From Schistosoma haematobium (lineage: Eukaryota; Platyhelminthes; Trematoda; Strigeidida; Schistosomatidae): a stretch of 64,000 nucleotides of DNA. The notes beneath the pieces are model-generated. The model searched no databases. It saw only the letters and a program-made list of their open reading frames with translations, and was not told where the DNA came from. The DNA lies in NCBI RefSeq assembly GCF_000699445.3, contig NC_067198.1:23633536-23697535 (forward strand), given 5' to 3'. Below are positions 47,602 to 60,800 of this stretch, in pieces (position 1 is the first letter of the stretch; each line of letters opens with the position of its first letter). Position numbers and translations under genes: made by a program.

Positions 47602-47830
47602 TTATTCACTAAGTGTAAACCGCCCTGGTTCTTTGCATTGACAAGGTGAAGTCAAGTGACTGACTGTGTTTGGATTGTGAATTCGCGTTTCGGAGACGTA
47701 GTATAAATGGTTGGTGCGAGATTCGAGAGCGTTGACTAAGGAAGCGTGACGTCGTATCTGACACAATATTCGAACATTGAAAGCCAGTATATGGTTTGAC
47801 GCGTGCTGATAGAGATGTATGAGGAGCATT
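47602..47830 (-). pseudogene. Endonuclease fragment related to family C
   Basis: Minus-strand translation gives LAFNVRILCQIRRHASLVNA and VSETRIHNPNTV, matching the endonuclease start of family C. Nothing else of the element follows. Confidence 0.7.
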
Positions 47831-48650
47831 CGTTGTGGGGGTAGGAGGACTAATAAGAGAGAGAGAGAGGATTTATGGTACCTTCAAAAGGTATCACTGC
47901 CACCGTGACTTTTCCCGGTTGCGCATACCGTGGAAAGTGTGAGTAATCCTGATGAAGTTGTAATCCTCTCCGATTAGGGCGAGCATGCGTCACTACTTGA
48001 AGGTAGGATCGGGTTTAAATGGTAGAACTGTTACAGAAAAGGTCACAGACTATTGATCTGGAGTCGTAAGCGTATACTCCGTCGATAAAAGTAATTGAAG
48101 TATAAAAGTAGAGATGACTTGGGAAGTCGATAATTGTAGACGTACAACCTTTGTTTTCTAAATTCCGAATACATAACCTATCAATTATTTAATTCCGCGA
48201 ACTTGTGTTTGTTTAGTTTAGTTTTTCTACTACTTTTGTTTATTTCTTCTATATATGCTGTTATAAAGTATCGTAACTTAGATACTTTTGAATGCGGTTT
48301 TCCATTGAACATATGTCTATGTTCATGTGATTAATTTCATTTTCTCATGTGTACAACTTTCTAATAAATATAATACTAATTAATTAGTAATGTGATTTAT
48401 ATGAGTACAAACTGGTCACCGAAATAAATCTACTGCTTTTGTATATACTCATAAATAGTAGATACAGAACAGAACATTTTGAGTCAATAAAATTATGAAA
48501 ATTCTATATTGCGTTGATAGATCGTCAAGAAGTGCTTTCCAGTTTTCCGTTATAAAAAAGGCGAATCATATAGAAATAACAATTTAACATTGTACACCCC
48601 TTTGAATATTGAAAAATATCATTATGTACAGAAAATAGAATAGAACTTAC
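47831..48650. other. No gene recognised; GC-richer block then AT-rich DNA
   Basis: The part up to about 48080 is GC-richer, includes a (GA)n run near 47857, and could be the leader of the LINE fragment just before it. The rest is AT-rich. Confidence 0.35.
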
Positions 48651-48796
48651 AGATTCATATGACGGTCTTATTGGATAAACATCAGGTTGAATAATAAGAT
48701 TTGAAGCTATAAGATTTAACGGTTCAGAGTGAACATCGGTACTCTGCTCTCCATCAGAATGATCTAACTCCATATGGTGTACATCCATTACAGCAG
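48651..48796 (-). CDS. Gene 2 exon 6 (last recognised)
   Basis: Encodes AVMDVHHMELDHSDGEQST, then LNLIASNLIIQPDVYPIRP. The acceptor is CATGATAG; two bases complete the codon started in the previous exon, and the donor TCT|GTAAGT leaves phase 0. An acidic His/Asp-rich patch stands out. Confidence 0.72.
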
Positions 48797-51749
48797 CTAT
48801 CATGAAAAAATGAGATAAACGTCAAATTATATAAGGAAGTTTAAAAACACCGGAGAACTGATATCAAACTTTCAAATATCTAGTTTATAAAGAACTAAGG
48901 TCTTAAGAAAACGCATAGAATACTGCTTGTGAGCATAAAGTTGGTGAGTAGTCTTTGAGAAAATTGAGGTATCTTATGAAAGACATACTCTAAGTATATC
49001 CCGATAACACGTCTGAAAATTCCCTTTTCGAATTTTGTCATCTTCAAGAAAATATCATTAGAAATAGGATGAGCCAGTCAGCTACAACGTAGGACCAGGC
49101 ACATATGTGCATCGGTCCAAGATGCCACAACTCAATAGCACATGATGAACACCGGATTCATAATGTAGCTAATTCAATGGTGGTAATATATAAAAGGATT
49201 GTATATGAGGATATAGTACAGGAAAGAAGAATTAGTTCATAGAAAGAAAGGTATAAAGTAATTTTAATCTCATAGTTTAAGGGAAGATAAAGGGCGAATA
49301 CATCTACACCATTATGATGAATTCTAAGCCATGTCACCCAGTCTCTAGCCATTGTTTACGATAGTCACGCGGACCCCAACCAAGTAGTCTGCATCTAACA
49401 ACATGCCTCAGACTAGAAGTTGGTGACTTCAAGCACTGGTGCCACGTTTTGGTTTGGCCGCCCCTAACTTTCTTCCAACCATTTCGGACACCAGACAGCA
49501 TTGCGCGTCGTGATAATCAGTGTTCAGGCATAAGAAACACGTGGCCCAACCATCTCAGTCGATGAAGATTCACAACCTCATCAACTGATTTACTATCATT
49601 CCCTAATATCCTGCGTCTAACCTCACCATAACTTACCCGATGATCCCAGCAGATGCGAGCAATATTTCCAAGATATGCGTCGTCAAAAACTAGTAGCCTA
49701 TGAGTATCTTCTACTCTTAATGGCCACGTTTCACAGCCGTAAAGTAGAACACAACGAACTGCCGCGCAGAAACTGGAATTAATAAGTCAAATGTGAGAAA
49801 GACGACACTCTTATCAGCCGAGACGTTTAGAACGATGGACGGAACAGTTTAGCTGGCCTACAGCTACTCTACATCTACCCACAATTCCCAGACAGCGTGA
49901 ATGGAATATTGAAGTAGGTCCCCCAACTCTGTCTGAAGTTTAAAAGGTATTGTGAATCGCGAGTTGGCTACTCTAAATTCTACTGATTGACAAGCTTCAG
50001 ATATCCCAGTTCGACCCCAATACTGTTCCCAATCTCCAATATATCAGAACACGAACCGTAGATGAAAAATCGTTTATGGGGTCAGGAGCAGCAGAATAAT
50101 GATTTACAAACAAATGCATATTTATACAGTTAGGATTACTATAAATATTGACCAACAGAAAGATGACACGTTAAATAATATTGACCAATAGGAAAATGAC
50201 ACGCGAAATAAATATTGATCAGTAGGGAAATGACACCATTTAACGTTCAAGGGTAGAGTTAGACTTAACCGGATAATTGTTTTTGGGATATTTTTCTGAG
50301 TATCCCAAAAAAGGTTATAGCTATTCTGAAACGAGAAAGAGCAGCTGGTCCAGATGGAATAGCTCCAGAGGTCTTTAGGGACGGTGGTCCAATTTATCGA
50401 TTAGGTTGACTAATTTTTTAGCTAAAATCTGGGAGTTGAAATAAAAGACTATTGTATTCATACCTCTAACAGCACTCAAGGAATAGGATGAAGAAAATAG
50501 GGAGTTAATATTTCACAAATGATTTATAAATAAAATTAAAAACAGCGGGATGATTCAGCAATTCCTTATAGGTAGACGAGCATAACAAGAAACGAGCGGG
50601 AAATATCTGTGATGACGCTTTTAGAAAGATGAATTACTTTTCAGAAAATTATTACCATAAATAGTAGTAAGATTCAACGCTCAAGTAACCAATAAAAAAT
50701 ATTATAGCTTAACTTTCTGTATAAATACATCAACCGTGCACCGAAAGATTACCCATTCAATTTGCAAACTGTAAACTATTAAACACCAAACAAAGATTTT
50801 ACTTCATGGTAAGTTTTACATTGTCACAGACTGCTAGGTTTGAAGCTATTACGAGTTTACTAAGTATGCGAACGGAACAAAGACTTGTGAACGTAGACCA
50901 ATAAGCTAGCTATTTGATGCGTCCGAGCCCCGCTAACTAGAGGAAGAAGTCCAAGCCTGGAACGGGAAAGTATATTACGTAGACCAGAAGCACGAGTGGA
51001 TAGTAACAGACACAAATCAAACGTATATATACAGCATAAAACTATCCTTGGGAAGCGTTGCAAAAATACCATACTAAAAATACATAACGGACCAATAGCG
51101 TTAAACAGACAACACAAAAATCATGGAATGTCTCAAAACTTGCTGAAATTAGTGACAGTTTATATTGGTCTATTAACGTTGGAGAAGAGGGAATGTAATA
51201 TACACTGAGGAATCTTTTTGAATCTATAAGTACTTTGAAAACTTTGCCGAGGTCAATAATACCCTACGAGGAAATATTGGTTTTATTTTATTTTTGTCAA
51301 TAATAAAGTAGGCATTTCTGAGGAAGGAATAATTCCAATCTTTCTTTGGACTCAGATACATACGTTATAAAAGGTGGAAGTAAAAGCATACTAACTTATG
51401 GGTGGACACAATATGTAAAAAATGGCATGATAATATAAATTTGGTCATTTTTATAAACCTATGGTTGAATAAAAATGTCCTAATAAAAATCTGTAGATAT
51501 TTAAATGAACTAAGACGACAAATGAGGGCGAGATTAGCTACTTGGTTTGAAGTAACAAATGTGTATAATATTACAGTTAATATGGGACTTGCAGTAATCA
51601 GAAATAGGTTTCATATTGCTCAGAAGTTAACATAGATATAAGTTGAAGATAATACATTTACAGTTGCAATAAAACATGAGTATTCAAATTTTCATAATGT
51701 TTACAAACAAATAAAGAACCTTAACGAAATTAAAAGATATTCAGAGACG

Positions 51750-51814
<65 letters not shown>

Positions 51815-54800
51815 AATATTCAAAAAAAGATAATTTCTTAATGAATAAGTAAAATTTAGTCCATATTCCTTCACTATATCAATTAGGACATGGTGCAATG
51901 ATTTTGAACTTATATCAGGAAACTGAATGGCAAGTAAAAAAAACTAAGCATAATTATTTTAGCCAGTAATCAACTTTACAGGGACTTTCATGAAAATAAA
52001 TAGTAAAATGAACAACCACAACTTTGTTAGGGCGTTCACAACATTTATAATAGTCACTTGAAGACATGAAGGTAGGAACTAGTCAAGATTGTAAAATCAT
52101 CGCATCACGTAAACCAGAAAAATCACCGATGAAATTGTACAAATGAAAGGATTCTATCGATAACATTCAATAAAATAATCTAGACATACTTGCTTCATAC
52201 AAGTACATAGATATAAATATATTTTATAGTAATAGGTTATTAATCTATAAGAAAAAATTTAATTAGTTGAAATGACAGAATCATTCTCTACATAATCACA
52301 GTGAAATATATCCAGTAGTTGTTCTATTTTTCGATCTAATTCATTTACGAAGTACGGATTTACGTATTTAGCTTTGGACAAGATATTCTATAGGAGGGCT
52401 AGTGATACTACTCAACTTATCAAATCAAAGTAGGTGTCACATAGTTTAACTCTGTAAGCCAATGACATAAAACCGAACCCTATAACCACTTATATTAAGG
52501 ATATCTAGTAAACTTTATCAAATAAAGGATTATTTACTGACAGGAATATATAAACTTGGTAATTCAGTCATAGAAGTTTTGATTTTTGTCATAACTATAT
52601 CGTTAATTTGTATGGCACTACTTTACAAACATAGCAAATATGAGTGAACTTTCACTTACCAGCCATTGAATCAGTAAATGAAATATCACCAATTGATGGA
52701 GAAACTGGTGGATAACTACAAACAGAATCAATTGTTCTAAAGTCGAATGATTTTTCAGCATTCTCTTCTATTTTAAGTGAAACATTTACATCATTAGTTG
52801 TAGGTGTAGAGAATGTTGTTTTATGTAAATCTGGCGTTGATAATTCATTTAATGGAGATAGAGTACTATCAGTAGGTCGAGCAGATGATTCAGTTAATAT
52901 ATTTTGATTATCATGAGTAGAAGATAAAGGACAACGTGGACATAATGTATTTAACAGGGATGCCAGTGTATCATTACTGAACGATGATGATGACATAGAG
53001 CATTGATTTGTCTCTGTTGAGACTAACAATAGATCATTCATATTAACATCTGTATTAAAAGAATTTTTAGATAATGAAATAAAAGACATTACATTATTAG
53101 ATTGTAATGATGATAAATTTGGTGAAGATGATAATAAGCTCGATATGCTATGAACTTGAGGTAACTGATCATTGAAAACAATTGATGTTGTTACCATCGG
53201 TTCATTATTCGATACATTAATGGATGACCATAAATTATTAGAATTTGATGGTGTTGAAAGTGTTATTGATTTAGAATGTAGATTATTAACAGATGCTTCA
53301 TCACCTTTGATTGTTGTCAAAGTTTGATTATCGATTACCTGTAAATTTGATCATATATGTACATATAGATGAATACAGTAAAAATTATTTACCAGTATAG
53401 GGTTGTGAAGTTTGTTGAATTTCATTGAAATCATGAATCGATTAATGTTAGATCACAATTGAAAACCTAGAAGCACTGCAGAGCCGTTTCGTTCTAGTAT
53501 GAGACTCTTTGGTAGTGCATATCCACAATCCCGCACGCGGGACTCGGACCAAGTACCTCCAGTCTCGCGTGGACGCTCAACCTCTAGAACACTGAGCCGG
53601 GATCCAATAATTTTAATGTCATATTTCAACAAGTCCACGATATTGAGCAACCAACTTCACGTTCGCACGAAACCGAAGGTACTGAGTTTGAGTCCCGCGT
53701 GTGGGATTGTGAATACGCACTACCAAAGAGTCTCATACTAGGATGAAATGGCTGTGCAGTGCTTCTGCGTTTTCAATGGTGGTCTAACATTCATAGGTTC
53801 ATGACTTCAATGAAATTCAACAATCTACACAATCCTATAATGATAATTATCATGTGCTTAATGGTGGCTGGCTTCGAGAGGTAATTTTCAGTTCTAGTGA
53901 GAAGCTATGACCAGTGGAGATCAACTGTGTGAGGTATGACGCAGTTACCCACCGAGGATAATGATCACTTATCAATGTATCTACTGAACAGTTTCTTACT
54001 ATAAACTGTAATAATACATGATTAGTTAAATGGTACACAGACAACTCAGAAGTTACGAATGGGATGTGCATTTTAAATATCAGCCTCAGTCGTTATTCGA
54101 GATATCATACTATCAAACAAGTTAACGATGTCTAATAGTGATTAATCTAAGGCGTAATAATCGATATACAGTTGTCTTACAACTAAAACAGTTCGTGATC
54201 AAAATTATATCAAAGTTACTAGTCACTTTCGTGGAACCGAAAACTTCAATATAACATAAAATTCACTTTAAAAGGAACGCTTACCTGAAGTGATTGAACT
54301 GACGATTTAGTCGTACAAGGATTTGCTGAAGTATTGTATGATGGAGGTAAATTATTTGAAATAGATGTAATTGTTGATGGTTTTGATTGTAATTCTTTAG
54401 TTAGAATCGAATTTTCAGTTAAACGTTTGTTGACTTGTGATATAATACTAGTTCGACGTCGTGCATTAAATGCCTTTAACGATTCTAACGATGAAGTTAC
54501 AGGTGAATTATTTTCATTCTCAATCATACATGTGGACGTTGAAGGAATAGAACTAGACGATACAAAAGTGCCTGTTAATGGTGTCGATGTTTTTACACTG
54601 ACTTGAATGGGTACAGTTGATTGTTTCGGTAGTAATGGGATATATGGTCCTTGACTTATTGCTACAGTTGAAGTTACTTGTCGTTCATGGTCTAATTGTC
54701 GTTCAACAATAGGAACTTGTATCTAAATACATTAGAAAAAGAAAATATTAGTGCACAAATAGTGAAATCAGGAAGAATTCGAGGGAAACTTAGTGTCTGT

Positions 54801-57800
54801 GACAATAATACTGCACACAGATCACTATGATTGAAATAAACCCCAAAATTGGAAGTACAGTTCATATACATATGTATAGTGTAAGAATATTTTGGTCATA
54901 AATATCAATTTACAAGATAAATACAAATTTCTTCAATGGCTGATTGTTCTGTTTCCTAATATCCATTTATTCGGGTTTGGCGTAAAACCTAGAATTTCGT
55001 GAACGGTCATCACTGGATCACAAATTCATGTGATCGATCACACATCATTATAAAAACAGTGAATATGGAATTGACATTGTATGAATTTTAATCTTTGCTG
55101 TTAAGTATTTACAGCTTAGTTAAGTTATACAACAATTATATGTAAACATAATGGACTGTTACAAAAGGCATAATAAAACAATGCAATCTTCTGTTACTAG
55201 CAGTATCGATCGATGTTAGTAATTCGTGCAGATCGTATTGAATCTAGTGAAGTCCGAACTAAGAACAGATGGATGCCTAATTTACTAGGTAAGTCCAACA
55301 TGTTGATAGTTTATTGAGTAGTCAATCAGTCAAGTACAACGTAAGACCAGGCATATATATGCATCGGTTCAAGTTGTCACACCTCATTATCACAACAAGG
55401 TGAACACAAAATTTATGGAAGCAGTTACTTCAACGGTAGTATTATATATAAATAAAGATTGCATATACGGATACAGGGATAAAGAATTAGTTCGTAGAAA
55501 GAAAGGAATAAATTGATTTTAATCTCATGGTTTAATAGAAAACAAAGAGTTTATACACCTACGCCATTGATTCTGAACCATGTCACCCAGACTCAAACCA
55601 CTGGTTAGGATAGTTGCGTGGACCCCAACCATGTAGTCTGCATCTACCAACATGACTAAGACTAAAAGTTAGTGACTTGAAGGACTGATGCCGCGTTTCG
55701 GTTTGACCGTCCATAACTTCCTGTCATTCGTCTCTAATACTAGTCAAAACTTCATTGATAAAACAAGGATTCAAATTGTGTTGTAAAAATCTGCTTATAT
55801 AATTTGTGGCTTCTGTCAGTTAAGCTTTCACATTAAAAAAACAAGCTTCATACTTAAACTAACTTTTTGTCCAACTGGTTGTTGTAATAAGACTAATTTT
55901 GGACTTTGAACTGAAGCTATTGGAGGCTTCATTAAACTATTTGTTGTTAATAATGAAGAAATAATTGGATTTGAAGCTGAAAAGGTGGAATTCAGTTGGA
56001 AAATGGATGGCTGTCCATTAATAAGAACCTGTATAGTATTTGGCTGAGAATACATCATAACTGTCGGTTGCTTTGCTGAAATACTGGTAGTCACTGTTGA
56101 AGGTTGTTGAGCTGTAACCATAATAGGTAATTCGGATATCTGTGAAAGATGACTTCCAGTTAATGTTTTTGGTAATAATGTTGATGTGCAGCTTTGAGTT
56201 GCCGCGACTGTAGCAACTGTTGAGATGTTAACGCTAGGAATAGCTTGAGAAGAATGAAAAGATGTAGGGACTGGCGTGTTGCTTCGAATAGGATGACGAG
56301 ACTGAAATTGAAGATTACGTTATTTAAATATAACTGAATTACATAAACAAACGAATTAAATTAGATGATGAAATAGGTTAAAACATATCTAAGATTATAA
56401 TCTAAATCAATTCATACGAAAGTTTGTTGGAGGATGAGTAACTAACTAAAAAAGTTTATTATTAATAAGTTTATTGATGACAGCCGACCATTCAACCAAA
56501 ACCAGGAGTTAACTTAAGCATTCGTTTTCAAAATCTGAACATTGTGAAGAAATGAAATAATTAATTCTTTTCCACACGTTACTTCATTTTACAAAATAAT
56601 TCAAAAAGAAAGAGCAGTAACATTATCTTACTACGCTAAATAAATATGGTTTTGCTGGCTTAAATGGACAATCTATTCGTAAAAACTATATAAAACAAGT
56701 CAGATATATATGATAATATTTAAAAACATCATTAAGGGCATGGAAATAAGTCAACTTACAACCCAATCACGATGAAGTAAATAATCACTGGCATTCAAAT
56801 GTAAAAGACGCCTTAAACCATTACTTATACCGTCTCCATCTGGATCTAATGGTGGACATATTAGTAAGTCGGAGTAAGATGAATTCAATTGTTTCTGTAA
56901 TCCTTTATCTTTAGTGCAGAAAAATTGATATTCAAAACGTATACGGTCTGGACAACCCAAAGACAAATAAATAGTTACCAGTTTAATTTCACGTGCCATC
57001 TAACATAATTGAGAAAAAAAGAACTGTATCGCATCTGCAAAACCGAGTCAAATTAGTCAATCAGTGAACAAAATTCATTAAAAAAAAAATAAAAATATTT
57101 TAGCATTATCCAAATTACCCATTAAATAACTACACGCATCAATGTTCTAGACCGAGTATTGATGGAAATTTGCTGAATAAGTCGTAAAGAGCGTGTGAAC
57201 TGAAAACTTGTTATTTTTATTCAGTGTTTTACTCAACGACAAATATAAGTTTTTTAAGTAAAAATGGTCGTTGGATAGCAGTGGAATCCAGGACGCACGT
57301 TTCGTCCTATTCGGGACTCGTCAGCTGGATGTGCCTGCATCTCAGAATTGATTTTCACTCCGGGACTCAAAACAATACCAAATGAATCTATGTTTTTAAA
57401 ATACTGAAATTGGCCAGTGACGTTGTACCTTGAAAATTATGCAACATGAAATCAAATATGCATTTGAAAAGTATTCCGTCTGGTATCATGGTGAGAAAAA
57501 TTAACTTGGCTTCTTCAAATGAATGAACAAGTTGATCACGTAAAGTGGGGAAGCAATGCAATGTTTAATGCCATATTTTTATGATCGTATATATATTTAA
57601 ATAAAAGTACTTAGCTATACCAATGACTTATCAAGCAAGTTTACATAGTTTTCTTCTGAATTTAGAATAGTTACTACAACGCCCCCAAATGCCCTGGTAC
57701 GGCCGAGAGTGGGGAGAGTCCGCTCTCCCTCTCGAAATACTCACACACGGCTACGCGTATACAGCCTCTGCCAAGGAAGTCCTACTCATTGCCTTCTCGT

Positions 57801-60800
57801 GGCGGGGGTGTTGTTTACAAAAATGAGAGGACGAAAAGCGAATGTCCGGTCCTTTAACCGGATCCCGAACCAATAGTGCACATGGGCTGGCTCCAGTATC
57901 CTGCGGGAACAAACGGCGTATGAACCAATCGTTGGTCACCGGCTACCATGGAACTGCATCTCCTTACGATGCTCCACTGCCTTGTGGGTCAGACCTTTAG
58001 GTCAAAGGCTCGGGGTGTGGCCCCCTAATATAACCACCAGCTTCGGTCTAGGCACCCGGGCAGTATCACAGCCCACACACAAATATGATGAACTGCCCAT
58101 AATTATGGAAACTACTTTACTTGCTTCAACTAACAATCAAATGATTATTATTACTATTATTATTTACCACACTATTCACCCTCTTTTATACTTATACAGC
58201 GGCTCGTCTTTGTTGGAAATTCGACTCTATCTAAACGTTCTCGAGTCACTGTCCGGTTGAAAATTGTATGTTACCACTGAATATGAGTACTGAAGCAGTT
58301 TTTCTGAAACCACGTGCACCAATCAAACTGGCTGCCTTCAACGTTCGCACACCTATGCAGGTTGGACAACAGATAGGTCTGGCTATGTCTTTAGAAAGTC
58401 TTAATATCGATGTTTGCTGTCTATCCGAGACTCGTATTCAAGACTCTGGTGAAGTACTACAAATTCGCTCTCCATCTGTCGCTTCGAAAAGCTTGTTTTA
58501 CGTGCGTTTATCCAGGGACCCTGTGGCATTTTCGTCTGGTCTTGCTGGCGTTGGTGTCGCACTAAGCGCTAGAGGTGAGGCAGCACTAACCGATTGGATC
58601 CCCATTAACAGTCGATTATGTTCTGTTAGATTAGAAAGTTCCATCAAAGTGAGAAGAAATCGGCGAGAGAAACGATGTCTTTTCGTCATCTCCGCCTATG
58701 CCCCGACAGATTGCAGTTCGGATGCAATCAAGGATGAGTTTTACCACCAGTTATCTGTTCTTCTCCAGAAAGTGCGTTCGACAGATATTGTAGTACTAGC
58801 CGGAGACTTGAATGCTCAGGTCGGACGTCTAGGCACAGAAGAGAGTCGTTTAGGTGGCTGATGGGGACTCGTTGGTCGCAGGTCAGTTAACGAGGACCGT
58901 CTACTGCAACTGTGCACAGACCACAACCTGTTTCTGGCTAGCACTAACTTTCGGCACAGTCATCGCCGATGTGCCACCTGGCGTCCTCCCTCTGCATCCC
59001 AAGCCTGGACTCAGATTGATCACATCGCGATCAGCTACCGCTGGCGTGGTTGTGTACAAGAATGCAGCTCCTTTTGGAGTACCTATCTGGACTCTGACCA
59101 TGCCTTGGTCTGCGCCAATCTTACCTTACTTTTCAGTGGACAACGAAGTGACCGCCACCAACGGATTGATGTTAGCAAGCTGGTTGTAACTTCTGTTGCT
59201 AGTAAGTATCGAACCGAGCTAGTTTCTAGGCTAGCTACCATTCCACCGAAAAGTATAGATGAGCATTGGTTGCAATTGCATGACGCCATGAAAATGGCGG
59301 GTACAATCAGTTGTGGGTTCGCGAAACGTCCCGCTTATAAGCACTGGCCTTCCTCAGGCTCCTTACAACTCATTGAAGCCCGTCGGTCTACTCCGGGTGA
59401 CCGTGAGTTTGACCACAAACGAAGGATGTTACGTAATGAAGTTGGGCAAAGCTTGCGTAACGACCGAGAAGCCTAGTGGTCGGAGCGCGCTAATGAGTTG
59501 GAAGCAGTAGCTGCATCTGGTAATTACCGGAAGCTCTTCCAACTCATCCAAGCCACTGGCAGCAAGAAGTCTGGTGTGAGAGAAACAATCTACGAGGATG
59601 ATGGGATGACAATCACTAACATCCATCGACGTCTTGGACGATGGGCAGAATTTTCAAAGGGCAGTTCAACTGGCCTGCTGCTCCGGCAACATCGGTCAGA
59701 CTGTCCTGTCCTCCATGGCTTGTGACGACTGATCCACCAAATGAGGCGGAAGTCCGCAAGGAACTCCAACTCTTCAAGCGCTACAAATCACCTGGCCCAG
59801 ATGACTTACCTCCGGCTCTTTTTAAAGATGGTGGTGACTTTCTGACTAAGGAACTGACGACGTTGTTTACAAAGATTTGGGAACTAGAGAGTGTACCAAC
59901 GTTATGGAATGAGTTGATAGTTGTCCCTATCTTTAAAAAGGGTTCACGTCGTCTCTGTAACAACTATCGTGGGATAAGTCTACTTCCGATTGCGTCCAAG
60001 CTATTGGCTTCCGTCATACTTCGTAGGTTGTTTAAAACCCGAGAAAGATTGACTCGCGAGGAGCAGGCTGGGTTTCGTTCTGGTCGAGGATGTATTGATC
60101 ATATCTTCACCCTCCGCCAAATGTTAGAACACCGTCATACTTATCAAAGGCCAACAATCGTAGTGTTTCTTGACATCAGGGCTGCCTTCGATTCGTTGGA
60201 CAGGACTGTTCTGTGGGATTGTCTATTGAAGAACGGTGTGTCCGGGAAGTTTATTAGCATCGTAATAGCCCTACATACAAACGCCTCAGGCAGAGTGAGG
60301 ACATACAACCACCTATCTCCATTGTTCCATCCGAGCAGTGGGGTTCGACAGGGTTGTCCAATCTCATCATTCCTCTTCAACTTTGCCATCGATGACATTC
60401 TGGAAACAGCTCTGATGGATGTAAGTAATGGTGGTGTGGATCTGTTGCCTGGAGAAAGAATTCTCGACCTTGAGTATGCGGATGATATTGTCTTACTGTG
60501 CGATAATGCCCAAGACATGCAATCCGCACTTAATCAGTTGGAAATCAGTGTCCGTAGGTATGGCATGTGCTTTGCACCTTCGAAGTGCAAAGTACTTCTA
60601 CAAGACTGACAGCATTCTAATCCTGTACTCACCCTGGATGGTGAGCAGATAGAAGTAGTCGAGAAGTTCGTGTATCTAGGTAGCTGCATAAGTGCTGGTG
60701 GGGGTGTGAGTGATGAGATCAATGCACGAATAGTGAAAGCCAGAGCGGCTTATGCCAATCTGGGCCATCTTTGGCGCAGAGATGATAATGCAATCGATGT

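Noticed and set aside
51701..51898. Frame with long IYIYIY run
   Set aside because: Microsatellite translation, not a protein.
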